A stretch of 5,339 bases of DNA from Candidatus Didemnitutus sp. (GTDB lineage: Bacteria > Verrucomicrobiota > Verrucomicrobiia > Opitutales > Opitutaceae), in assembly GCA_030682505.1 (NCBI GenBank), contig JAUXOH010000026.1, positions 1 to 5,339 of the forward strand. The letters are read 5' to 3'. Below are positions 1 to 5,339 of this stretch, piece after piece. Position 1 is the stretch's first letter, and the number at the start of each line of letters is the position of its first letter. The position numbers were made by a program, and so were the translations under genes. Below the pieces are notes generated by a model. That model did no database searches. It was not told where the DNA came from and saw only the letters and a list, made by a program, of their open reading frames with translations.

Positions 1-1065
1 CACCGCATTTTCTATGAGGGCGCCAAGGGGCTGAGGAAGCGCAGTCCGGAGTTCATGTGGTCGCTGATGCTGCTCTTCTTCAGCTCCTTTCCGTTTTTGG
101 GCGAGGTCTTGAATCAACAACGGCACAAGCTCGCGCGCGTCGCCTTCGTGCAACCCTACATCCCGCAGAATGAGAAATGGGATCAGGCCCGCTCGCGCGA
201 CGTCCTGCAGACGATCGAGAAGGTGACCGCCGATGCCAACGAGGCGGGCGTGCCCGAACTCATCGTCCTGCCCGAGGCCGTCGTGCCCTGGTCGCTCTTC
301 CGCGATTCCAACGTGCAACCGTGGCTGGAGTCACTGGCGAAACGTACCGGCAAGCCCGTTCTGCTCGGCTCGGTGTTTACCGAACGGTCGGGCCAGCCGG
401 ACGAACAGTGGTTCAACGGCGCGTTTCTCGTGGATCCCGTGACCGGGCTGAATCAGGCGGGCTACGCCAAGCGCAAGCTCGTTCCCTTCGGGGAGTATGT
501 GCCGTTTCGCGCGGTGCTGGGCTGGCTGGAGAAATTCGTGCCGATCGGCGGCGATTTTCAGCCGGGGACGGACGCCCAGCCGATCACCGTCACCGCCGGC
601 CGCAACGCGGTGTCGATCGGGGTGCTGGTGTGCTATGAAGATATCTTCCCGTCTCTGGCGCGCGAAAGCGTGCGCAGCGGCGCCGACCTCCTGGCGGTGC
701 TGACGAACAACGGGTGGTTCGGTGAGGGTGGGGCCGCCACCCAGCACGCGACGCATTCCGTGCTGCGCGCGGTCGAGAACCGCCGCCCGATCGTGCGCGT
801 GGGCAACGGTGGCTGGTCGGGCTGGATCGACGAATTCGGCCATGTCCGGCTCAACCTGCGCGACGAGCAGGGCAGCGTCTATTTCCGCGGCTCCGAGACC
901 GCCAACGTCACGCGCGATCTGCGGTGGCTCAACCGCCGGAGTTTCTACACTCAGCACGGCGACTGGTTCTTGGTGGTGGCGGCGTTGCTCGCCACGATCT
1001 CCTACTACCTCGTGTTGATCCTGCGCCCCCCACCGCCACCGGCGGACGGCGAAACCATTTTTTAG
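1..1065 (+). CDS. lnt: Apolipoprotein N-acyltransferase, C-terminal part (5' end outside window)
   Basis: Lnt adds the third acyl chain to the N-terminal cysteine of lipoproteins in the inner membrane, using phospholipid as donor. The frame is open from base 1, so the gene is cut by the window edge. The 354 visible residues lack most of the N-terminal membrane helices of this roughly 500-residue family. One hydrophobic stretch remains at about residues 19-33. The nitrilase-like domain is complete, with the expected triad: Glu92 in VLPEAVVPW, Lys157 in YAKRKLVPFGEYVP and Cys211 in VCYED. Glu165 of GEYVP matches the extra active-site glutamate known in E. coli Lnt (spacing Lys+8). A last membrane helix lies at about 322-342, followed by a proline run and a short tail ending in TAG. 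It converges with ldhA across 39 bases. The family call is firm; only the missing 5' part is unknown. Confidence 0.95.
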   Translation, partial: HRIFYEGAKGLRKRSPEFMWSLMLLFFSSFPFLGEVLNQQRHKLARVAFVQPYIPQNEKWDQARSRDVLQTIEKVTADANEAGVPELIVLPEAVVPWSLFRDSNVQPWLESLAKRTGKPVLLGSVFTERSGQPDEQWFNGAFLVDPVTGLNQAGYAKRKLVPFGEYVPFRAVLGWLEKFVPIGGDFQPGTDAQPITVTAGRNAVSIGVLVCYEDIFPSLARESVRSGADLLAVLTNNGWFGEGGAATQHATHSVLRAVENRRPIVRVGNGGWSGWIDEFGHVRLNLRDEQGSVYFRGSETANVTRDLRWLNRRSFYTQHGDWFLVVAALLATISYYLVLILRPPPPPADGETIF

Positions 1066-1104
1066 TCAGACCGCCCCCGCTCCTCGCGCCACGAAGGAGG
1101 ATCT
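1066..1104. other. Convergent gap between lnt and ldhA
   Basis: These 39 bases separate two convergent genes. A 5-bp inverted repeat (CTCCT at 1080-1084, AGGAG at 1095-1099) could form a small hairpin on either strand, but no T-run follows it in either direction. No standard intrinsic terminator is visible, so termination may be Rho-dependent or rely on a structure I cannot judge. Confidence 0.4.
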
Positions 1105-2103
1105 TCAGGCGAGTTGCGTGCCGTCGAGAAAGGGGCGCCTGTGGGCGAGATGGCCCAGATTGGCCGAGGTCACCCGCGCGATTTCCGCCAGGGCCTCGCG
1201 GGTGAGAAACGCCTGGTGCGAGGTGATGAGCACGTTGGGAAAGGTGAGGAGCCGGGCGAGTTCGTCGTCGTCGAGCCCCCGCCCGGAATGGTCTTCAAAA
1301 AAGACCCCCTCTTCCTCCTCGTAGACGTCGAGCGCGACGCCGCCGACGTGCCGGGACTTCAGCGCGGCAATCAACGCCGTCGTGTCGACCAGCTTGCCTC
1401 GGCTGGTGTTCACGAGGAACACCCCAGGCTTCATCCGCGCCAGCGACGCTTCGTTGACCAGATGGTGCGTCTCGCGCGTGAGCGGTAGGTGGAGCGAGAC
1501 GACGTCACCCTCCGCCTGCAGGCGCTCCAAAGTCACATAGGCGACCCCTTTGGCCGCCGCCCATTCCACCGAAGGGAAGGGATCGTAGGCGAGCACCTGC
1601 ATGCCGAAACCGCGCAGAATTTCCGCGGTGATCCGCCCGATCCGGCCGGTGCCAATGATGCCGGCAGTCTTGCCGTGAAGATCGAAGCCGACCAGTCCGG
1701 CGAGGGAGAAATTATGTTCGCGCACGCGGTTGTGGGCCCGGTGAATCTTGCGATTCAGGGTTTGCAGCAGCGCCACGGTATGTTCGGCCACGGCGTGGGG
1801 GGAATAGGCCGGGACCCGGGTGACGGTCAGGCCCAGTTCCTTCGCGGCGGCGAGGTCGATGTTGTTGAATCCCGCGCAGCGCAACGCAACATGCCGGACT
1901 TTGGCCGCGCGCAATTGAGTCAGCACGGTGCGGTCCAAGCGATCGTTGACAAAGCAGCAGACGGCCTCGGCGTCGTGGGCGGTCGCCGTGGTGCTGTCGT
2001 CGAGCCGGTGCTCAAGAAACCGCAGCTCCAGCCCGTGGGTGGTCGCCGCAGCGGAAAAGAACTCCCGATCGTAGGACTTGGTGTCGAAAAAAGTGACGCG
2101 CAT
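1105..2103 (-). CDS. ldhA: D-lactate dehydrogenase (fermentative, LdhA type)
   Basis: This is an NADH-dependent D-2-hydroxyacid dehydrogenase that reduces pyruvate to D-lactate in the cytoplasm, re-oxidising NADH. The chosen start gives 332 residues, close to E. coli LdhA (329). The N-terminus (MRVTFFDTKSYDREFF) lines up with that protein, whereas an upstream in-frame ATG at 2142 would add 13 residues inside the preceding gene. Family landmarks are ALRCAGFNN (73-81), VPAYSPHAVAEH (97-108), the Rossmann NAD motif GIIGTGRIG (148-156) and the catalytic residues Arg235 (NTSRG), Glu264 (in DVYEEEEG) and His296 (TSHQAFLT). These are the same numbers as in Lactobacillus bulgaricus D-LDH. The acidic FFEDHSG stretch after the glutamates is typical of LdhA rather than of SerA-like relatives. 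The start lies one base past the upstream stop (TAA-C-ATG), which suggests translational coupling. GGTGG, 8 bases before ATG, is a weak ribosome site. Confidence 0.93.
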   Translation of the reverse strand: MRVTFFDTKSYDREFFSAAATTHGLELRFLEHRLDDSTTATAHDAEAVCCFVNDRLDRTVLTQLRAAKVRHVALRCAGFNNIDLAAAKELGLTVTRVPAYSPHAVAEHTVALLQTLNRKIHRAHNRVREHNFSLAGLVGFDLHGKTAGIIGTGRIGRITAEILRGFGMQVLAYDPFPSVEWAAAKGVAYVTLERLQAEGDVVSLHLPLTRETHHLVNEASLARMKPGVFLVNTSRGKLVDTTALIAALKSRHVGGVALDVYEEEEGVFFEDHSGRGLDDDELARLLTFPNVLITSHQAFLTREALAEIARVTSANLGHLAHRRPFLDGTQLA

Positions 2104-2104
2104 G

Positions 2105-3415
2105 TTACGCGCCACCAAAATCGAAATGACGGATGGCCGCAACAGTTCGGCGCAATTCAGGCCGATAATCAGGATGAGCGATTGAAATCAAGGCTTCAGC
2201 GCGCTCGCGTAGCGTCATGCCCTGCAAGTTGATCGCGCCGTATTCCGTGACGACCCAGTGAATGTGGCCACGGGTGGTGACGACACCGGCTCCGGGCTTC
2301 AATTCGGCGGTGATGCGCGAGATGGTGCCGCCCTTGGCGGTGGAGGGCAGGGCGATGATCGGCTTGCCGCCGACGGAGAGGGCGGCGCCCCGGATGAAAT
2401 CCATCTGACCGCCGATGCCCGAGTAGATGCGATGACCCATTGAGTCGGCGCAGACTTGGCCGGTCAGGTCGATCTCGATGGCGGAGTTGATCGCGACGAC
2501 TTTCGGGTTCTTGCGAATGGCCGCGGTGTCGTTGGTGCGGTCCGAGCCCGCGAAGGTCACGAAGGCATTGTCGTGCACGAAATCGAAGGTCTTTTGCGTG
2601 CCGACGCAGAAGGCCGTGACAATTCGTCCGGGGAAGACGGCTTTGAATTTGTTGGTGACGGCGCCGGCCTCGACGAGCGACACCATGCGGTCGGAGAACA
2701 TCTCCGTGTGCACGCCGAGGTTGCGCTTGTTGTGCAGGCGGGCCAGCACGGCATCCGGGATGGCGCCAATGCCTACCTGGAGCGTCGATCCATCTTCGAC
2801 CAAGTCGGCAATGATCTCGCCAATGTGCCCTTCAATCGGGCCCTCGGGTTCCGGAGGATGCAGGTGCATCGGACGGTTTGTGGCGATGAATCCGCTGATG
2901 CGGGAAAAAGGCACAAACGACTCGCCGCGCGTGCGGGGCATCTGCTCGTTGATCTCCGCCAAGATGATCGCGGAGCTTTCAAACGCCGCGAGGGCCACGT
3001 CGACCGAGGTGCCGAGGGTGCACAAGCCATGCTGGTCGGGCGGAGAAAGCTGCAGAATGGCGACGTCGAGCGGGATGCGCCGGGTGCGGAAAAAGGACGG
3101 AATGTCCGAAAGGAACACGGGCATGAAGTCGGCTCGTCCCTCCGCAATCACTGCACGGGCCGCGCCGCCACTGAACAGGGACACGGAGCGAATGCGGCCT
3201 TCACATTCCTTGTCCAAGATGGGCATCGGTCCCTCGGTATGGACGTGATAAACGCGAACGCCCTCAACATCGGTGCGCTTCGCCAGAGCTTCGACGAGGG
3301 CAGTCGGCGTCGCAGCGCCGCCATGCAAAAAGGCCCGGCTGTTGCTGGGGATGAGTTTGACGACGGCCTCAGGGGACATCGCACGTTGCTTCAATTCTGA
3401 CCAAGCGTGGTTCAT
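2105..3415 (-). CDS. Acetyl-CoA hydrolase / 4-hydroxybutyrate-type CoA-transferase
   Basis: This is a class I CoA-transferase of the Cat1/AbfT family. It moves CoA between acyl groups (acetate, succinate, propionate, butyrate or 4-hydroxybutyrate in known members) through a glutamyl-CoA intermediate. The 436 residues match the usual length of about 430. Visible motifs are SPPDQHGLCTLGTSVD (124-139), the glycine-rich GIGAIPDAV (215-223), HTEMFSD with probable catalytic Glu238 (the position reported for Clostridium aminobutyricum AbfT), GIGGQMDFIRGA (333-344) and VVTEYGAINLQG (388-399). The start is set at MNHAWSELKQRAMSPEAVVKLI, which resembles family N-termini. The open frame extends to 3625, but that extension overlaps tdk and has no family features. 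There is no strong ribosome site. It lies 103 bases after tdk and one base before ldhA, so it is probably co-transcribed with ldhA. The family is clear; the preferred acid cannot be read from sequence, so no symbol is given. Confidence 0.9.
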   Translation of the reverse strand: MNHAWSELKQRAMSPEAVVKLIPSNSRAFLHGGAATPTALVEALAKRTDVEGVRVYHVHTEGPMPILDKECEGRIRSVSLFSGGAARAVIAEGRADFMPVFLSDIPSFFRTRRIPLDVAILQLSPPDQHGLCTLGTSVDVALAAFESSAIILAEINEQMPRTRGESFVPFSRISGFIATNRPMHLHPPEPEGPIEGHIGEIIADLVEDGSTLQVGIGAIPDAVLARLHNKRNLGVHTEMFSDRMVSLVEAGAVTNKFKAVFPGRIVTAFCVGTQKTFDFVHDNAFVTFAGSDRTNDTAAIRKNPKVVAINSAIEIDLTGQVCADSMGHRIYSGIGGQMDFIRGAALSVGGKPIIALPSTAKGGTISRITAELKPGAGVVTTRGHIHWVVTEYGAINLQGMTLRERAEALISIAHPDYRPELRRTVAAIRHFDFGGA

Positions 3416-3518
3416 GGCCTGACCAGCAAAGGGGATGAGCTCAGCCTCCGCAATGGCGCTCCGTGGGCGAAAAATGGGGAAGACTGCGCGAATTTTGCTT
3501 GCGCTTCGCCGGACCCGT
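3416..3518 (-). other. Gap between tdk and the CoA-transferase gene, with a small GC stem
   Basis: This 103-base spacer on the transcribed minus strand has no gene. A 6-bp inverted repeat (CGGACC 3510-3515, GGTCCG 3526-3531; 10-base loop) straddles the tdk stop codon. A second short repeat (GCGAA 3488-3492, TTCGC 3505-3509) follows. Neither leads into a U-run on the minus strand, so I do not call a terminator. The spacer could hold a separate promoter for the CoA-transferase-ldhA pair, but I see no convincing -35/-10 pair. Confidence 0.35.
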
Positions 3519-4103
3519 TCAAGCCGGTCCGACCAGCGCCGCCTTGTAGTGCCGGCGACACATGGCGACGTAGCGTTCATTGCCACCGATTTCCACTTGG
3601 GCGCCCTCCTTGACGGCCTTGCCATCGGGGCCGACCCGCAGGTTCATCGTCGCCTTGCGACCGCAGTGACAAATCGTCTTCAGCTCGATCAGATTGTCGG
3701 CCAGCCCGAGCAGGGCGGCGCTGCCGGGGAAGAGCTGGGCCTGGAAGTCCGTGCGCAGGCCGTAGCACAGCACCGGAATGTTGAGCTGATCAGAGACATC
3801 CGTGAGTTGCTCGACTTGGGCGCGGGTAAGGAATTGCGCTTCGTCGACCAGCACACAGGCTACAGGCTGGGCGGCGTGCGTGCTGCGGATGTGCTCGAAG
3901 ACGTTCTCCTCGGGTGGCAAAGGCATGGCGTCGGCTTGCAGTCCAATGCGCGACTGGATGCGGCCGGTTCCGGAGCGAGTATCGATGGCCGGCACGAACA
4001 ACATCGTGTGCAATCCACGCTCGCGATAATTGTAACTCGACTGGAGCAGCACGGTGGATTTGCCGGCGTTCATCGCCGAGTAATAGAAATAGACTTTGGC
4101 CAT
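3519..4103 (-). CDS. tdk: Thymidine kinase (type II, TK1-like)
   Basis: This enzyme phosphorylates thymidine to dTMP with ATP in the cytoplasm, the first step of thymidine salvage. The 194 residues are a normal length for bacterial type II thymidine kinase. From the N-terminus there is a beta strand KVYFYYS, the P-loop SAMNAGKST (9-17), the Walker B-like VLVDEAQF (84-91) with Glu88 as expected catalytic base, and YGLRTDFQAQLFPGS (114-128), which holds the family's conserved Arg and Phe. A structural zinc site is formed by Cys145, Cys147, Cys182 and His185 (CHCG and CRRH), at the same positions as in E. coli Tdk. The substrate lasso loop lies between the zinc pairs, and IGGNERYV (172-179) is the conserved stretch near its end. 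No Shine-Dalgarno precedes the ATG; the bases just upstream are C-rich. It lies 79 bases after the antiporter remnant, on the same strand. There is no sign of truncation. Confidence 0.96.
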   Translation of the reverse strand: MAKVYFYYSAMNAGKSTVLLQSSYNYRERGLHTMLFVPAIDTRSGTGRIQSRIGLQADAMPLPPEENVFEHIRSTHAAQPVACVLVDEAQFLTRAQVEQLTDVSDQLNIPVLCYGLRTDFQAQLFPGSAALLGLADNLIELKTICHCGRKATMNLRVGPDGKAVKEGAQVEIGGNERYVAMCRRHYKAALVGPA

Positions 4104-4182
4104 GAATAGTGGGTGGGTTGGGGAAGGAGGAGCCGCGTTGAACGGCGCCCATCTCAGATGAATCGGCGACCGGGCACGAGGT
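4104..4182 (-). other. Region upstream of tdk, with a short perfect palindrome
   Basis: These 79 bases between the antiporter remnant and tdk hold no gene. CATCT-C-AGATG (4150-4160) is a perfect 11-base odd palindrome 46 bases upstream of the tdk start and could be a protein site. On the minus strand TTGAAC, a 17-base spacer and ATTCAT resemble a poor sigma70 promoter overlapping the end of the antiporter remnant, but the -10 match is weak. No terminator for the upstream gene is visible, so read-through into tdk is possible. Confidence 0.3.
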
Positions 4183-4608
4183 TCAATGTGGCATGGCCGA
4201 CGGAGCCTCTTCTGCCGATGGATTTCTTGGGCGCGACGGGAGGGGAAGGATGGCGATCATGGTCGTGAAGAGGCCGGTCAAGATCGCCCAAGCGGCATGC
4301 CCGGGCTCGACGCCCGTTTGGAGCATCGCATTGCCTGCGAGCACGGCAATCGTGGGGTTGGGGCGCATGGGCAGATGGGCGCGACCGTCGCCCCCGGTGG
4401 GTAGCCGGCGGCGATGCCGCAAGTCACGGAACGCGAGCAGCAAGGCGGCGGCCACGAGAGCCAAAAAAATCAATTGGGAAAGCAGGAAAATCATCGGTAT
4501 CCCCAAGCTGCGGACGACAAAGAAAGTCGGAATCGGAAACCGCTGGCTGATGGGAGCCAGATACGCTTCCAGGTTTTCCCCGTCGTGCCTCACGCGACTC
4601 ATGAACAT
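4183..4608 (-). CDS. C-terminal piece of a broken cation:proton antiporter
   Basis: These 141 residues look like the last third of a CPA-family sodium/potassium:proton antiporter, not a free-standing protein. The opening MFMSRVRHDGENLEAYLAPI, with the upstream in-frame residues PLG, resembles the family's 'LGAFLAG...LE..IEP' segment. PIPTFFV (25-31) matches the common 'FIPIFFV' segment, a helix follows at 38-60, and TGVEPGHAAWAILTGLFTTMIAILPL (98-123) resembles the final helix. The stretch where relatives often carry 'PRGE' reads MRPNPTI (81-87), so ion handling may differ or be lost. The C-terminal tail is low in complexity. Its ATG overlaps the upstream frame's stop by ten bases (ATGTTCATGA). 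This could allow coupled translation, but the better reading is one gene broken by a frameshift. The family call rests on pattern memory and is moderate. Confidence 0.55.
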   Translation of the reverse strand: MFMSRVRHDGENLEAYLAPISQRFPIPTFFVVRSLGIPMIFLLSQLIFLALVAAALLLAFRDLRHRRRLPTGGDGRAHLPMRPNPTIAVLAGNAMLQTGVEPGHAAWAILTGLFTTMIAILPLPSRPRNPSAEEAPSAMPH

Positions 4609-4913
4609 GCCGAGGGGAAAGGTCCTCTTGGGACCAGAAAACCCGAGTTGTGCCCGGCGACGCAGACCACGAGCACCAGCAGAATAACGAGATCAAGGCG
4701 CCAGTGCGTGGCCTTTTCGAGCGCATCCTGAAACAGGCGGTTGAGGCGGGCGGCGGCGCGCCGGCAGAGAAAAAGGGCGAGACCGATGCCGAGCATCAAC
4801 CCGAAGATCACCCAAACCGGATAAATGAGCGCAGGGCGACGCACCAGCCGGCACAAATCGGGAGCGGCCATGAATAGCAGGAGAAGGATGATGAGGTACT
4901 CGATTGCGCTCAT
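4599..4913 (-). CDS. N-terminal piece of a broken cation:proton antiporter
   Basis: These 104 residues are very hydrophobic, with probable membrane segments at about 4-16, 28-50 and 73-87. The first 42 residues (SAIEYLIILLLLFMAAPDLCRLVRRPALIYPVWVIFGLMLG) resemble the first helix region of CPA antiporters, where a hydrophobic start leads to an 'RLPAVLGYILAGLLLG'-type stretch. After that the sequence jumps to what looks like the late-middle helices: ALFLCRRAAARLNRLFQ, then LDLVILLVLVVCVAGHNSGF, like the stretch before 'LGAFLAG'. The central helices, which carry the ion-binding aspartates in this family, are not seen. The frame ends soon after HNSGFLVPRGPF, and the next piece continues in another frame. 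With the downstream piece the locus codes about 240 residues, against roughly 400 or more in intact members. No Shine-Dalgarno precedes the ATG. An uncharacterised small membrane protein is the alternative. Confidence 0.5.
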   Translation of the reverse strand: MSAIEYLIILLLLFMAAPDLCRLVRRPALIYPVWVIFGLMLGIGLALFLCRRAAARLNRLFQDALEKATHWRLDLVILLVLVVCVAGHNSGFLVPRGPFPSACS

Positions 4914-5037
4914 GTGGGGTGGTGGCGAATTTGTGCCGGTGCGGTTTCGGCCATGGCAAGTGCGCAGGTGGTCCCGGTCGAAAAAGTGCCCGGAAAAATC
5001 TGGCTGACTTCTGTTTGCTCAACAATGTCACGCGTGA
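4914..5037. promoter_or_regulatory. Divergent gap between antiporter remnant and YafY-type regulator
   Basis: These 124 bases lie between two divergently read genes and should hold both promoters. No clear sigma70 pair is visible for either direction. On the minus strand TTGAGC, a 17-base spacer and ATTTTT is a poor match; on the plus strand AACAAT (5021-5026) lacks a -35. The regulator cannot start further upstream in frame, because TGA sits directly before its ATG. Confidence 0.4.
5028..5037. promoter_or_regulatory. Perfect 10-base palindrome abutting the regulator start
   Basis: TCACGCGTGA reads the same on both strands and ends at the base before the regulator's ATG. Its position would suit an autoregulatory operator. 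A 10-base palindrome is expected by chance a few times in a window of this size, and the symmetry does not extend outward (G on the left, A on the right), so this is only a candidate. Confidence 0.25.
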
Positions 5038-5339
5038 ATGAACCGCACGGACCGTCTCGTTGCCATGGTGCTCTACCTGCAAGGTCGCCGGGTGGTGCGC
5101 GCTTCGGAACTCGGGGCGCACTTCGAAGTGACGGAGCGCACGATTTATCGAGATATTTCCGCCTTGAGTGAGGCCGGCGTGCCCATTGCCGGCGAGGCCG
5201 GGGTGGGTTACACGTTGATGAAGGGTTACCATCTGCCTCCGGTGATGTTCACGGCCGAGGAGGCGTCGTCGCTTTTCGTGGGCGGCGAGTTGGTGAAGCA
5301 GTTCACCGATCCTTCCCTGCACGCACCGATGGCCACCGC
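5038..5339 (+). CDS. YafY-type HTH transcriptional regulator, probable WYL family (3' end outside window)
   Basis: The reading frame opens at ATG 5038 and runs off the right edge after 100 full codons plus two bases. An in-frame TGA at 5035-5037 fixes the start at or after this ATG. The N-terminus MNRTDRLVAMVLYLQGRRVVRASELGAHFEVTERTIYRDISALSEAGVPIAGEAGVGYTL is a typical HTH_11 winged helix. Positions 22-30 form the first HTH helix region, ERTIYRDISAL (33-43) is the recognition helix and GEAGVGYTL (52-60) is the wing. GYHLPPVMFTAEEASSLFVGGEL (63-85) is the usual linker into a WYL sensor domain, which would lie beyond the window. Such proteins often bind DNA upstream of themselves and of divergent neighbours. 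The neighbour here is the broken antiporter. No Shine-Dalgarno is visible. The HTH family is firm; the WYL domain is inferred from the N-terminal pattern. Confidence 0.9.
   Translation, partial: MNRTDRLVAMVLYLQGRRVVRASELGAHFEVTERTIYRDISALSEAGVPIAGEAGVGYTLMKGYHLPPVMFTAEEASSLFVGGELVKQFTDPSLHAPMAT

Noticed and set aside
331..957. Long open frame of about 208 codons on the minus strand inside lnt
   Set aside because: It is antisense to a coding region with full Lnt catalytic motifs. The translation is Arg/Ala/His-rich with no family features, as expected from GC-rich codon bias.
1033..1063. Possible intrinsic terminator at the end of lnt: CCGCC-ACC-GGCGG stem then a T6 run
   Set aside because: The stem (1033-1045) is separated from the T-run (1058-1063) by 12 bases and both lie within the coding frame, so it does not fit a standard terminator.
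1489..2232. Plus-strand open frame of about 247 codons opposite ldhA
   Set aside because: It is antisense to ldhA and runs into the CoA-transferase gene. The translation is low in complexity and has no recognisable domain.
2456..3400. Plus-strand open frame of about 314 codons opposite the CoA-transferase gene
   Set aside because: It mirrors the coding strand of a well-supported gene. Its composition (Gly, Asp, Arg, His) is typical of an antisense shadow in GC-rich DNA.
3416..3625. A 70-residue N-terminal extension of the CoA-transferase
   Set aside because: The in-frame ATG at 3625 lies inside tdk, and the added residues are Arg-rich without family similarity. MNHAW at 3415 fits the family N-terminus.
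4124..4131. Strong Shine-Dalgarno-like AAGGAGGA on the plus strand
   Set aside because: No plus-strand gene with believable coding content starts at a suitable distance. The frame beginning near 4193 is antisense to the antiporter remnant.
4138..4186. Inverted pair TTGAAC / GTTCAA flanking the space upstream of tdk
   Set aside because: It is only six bases each, 37 bases apart and without extension of symmetry. One copy overlaps the antiporter stop codon, so it is likely chance.
4693..5322. Minus-strand open frame of about 209 codons crossing the divergent gap
   Set aside because: It overlaps both the antiporter N-terminal frame and the regulator's helix-turn-helix region. The translation is His/Arg/Pro-rich and matches nothing I know.

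Overview
The window is GC-rich bacterial chromosome with tightly packed genes. I see no mobile element, CRISPR array, rRNA or tRNA. An Lnt lipoprotein acyltransferase implies a diderm (Gram-negative) host. A D-lactate dehydrogenase and a CoA-transferase imply fermentative or mixed acid metabolism. Most starts lack a clear Shine-Dalgarno motif, which together with the gene types would fit a Verrucomicrobiota (Opitutaceae-like) genome. That placement is inference and weak.

Layout: positions 1-1065 (+) hold the C-terminal part of lnt, cut by the left edge, with the whole catalytic nitrilase-like domain and the last membrane helix. A 39-base convergent gap follows. Then a run of genes reads leftward on the minus strand, in transcription order: a shortened, frame-broken cation:proton antiporter (4913-4183, two overlapping reading frames), a type II thymidine kinase tdk (4103-3519), an acetyl-CoA hydrolase/4-hydroxybutyrate-type CoA-transferase (3415-2105), and ldhA (2103-1105). 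The CoA-transferase stop and the ldhA start are one base apart. A 124-base divergent gap separates the antiporter remnant from a YafY-type (HTH, probable WYL) regulator that starts at 5038 (+) and is cut by the right edge.

How they work together: the CoA-transferase and LdhA form a plausible two-gene unit for handling acyl-CoA and reduced pyruvate at the end of fermentation. Tdk salvages thymidine and shares the strand, but has no obvious metabolic link. The antiporter seems to have lost most of its central helices and its reading frame. The neighbouring regulator may therefore have lost a target, or may control only itself.

Most of the window is ordinary housekeeping and metabolism. The item most worth a second look is the broken antiporter next to its divergent regulator. 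I found no convincing new biological system.
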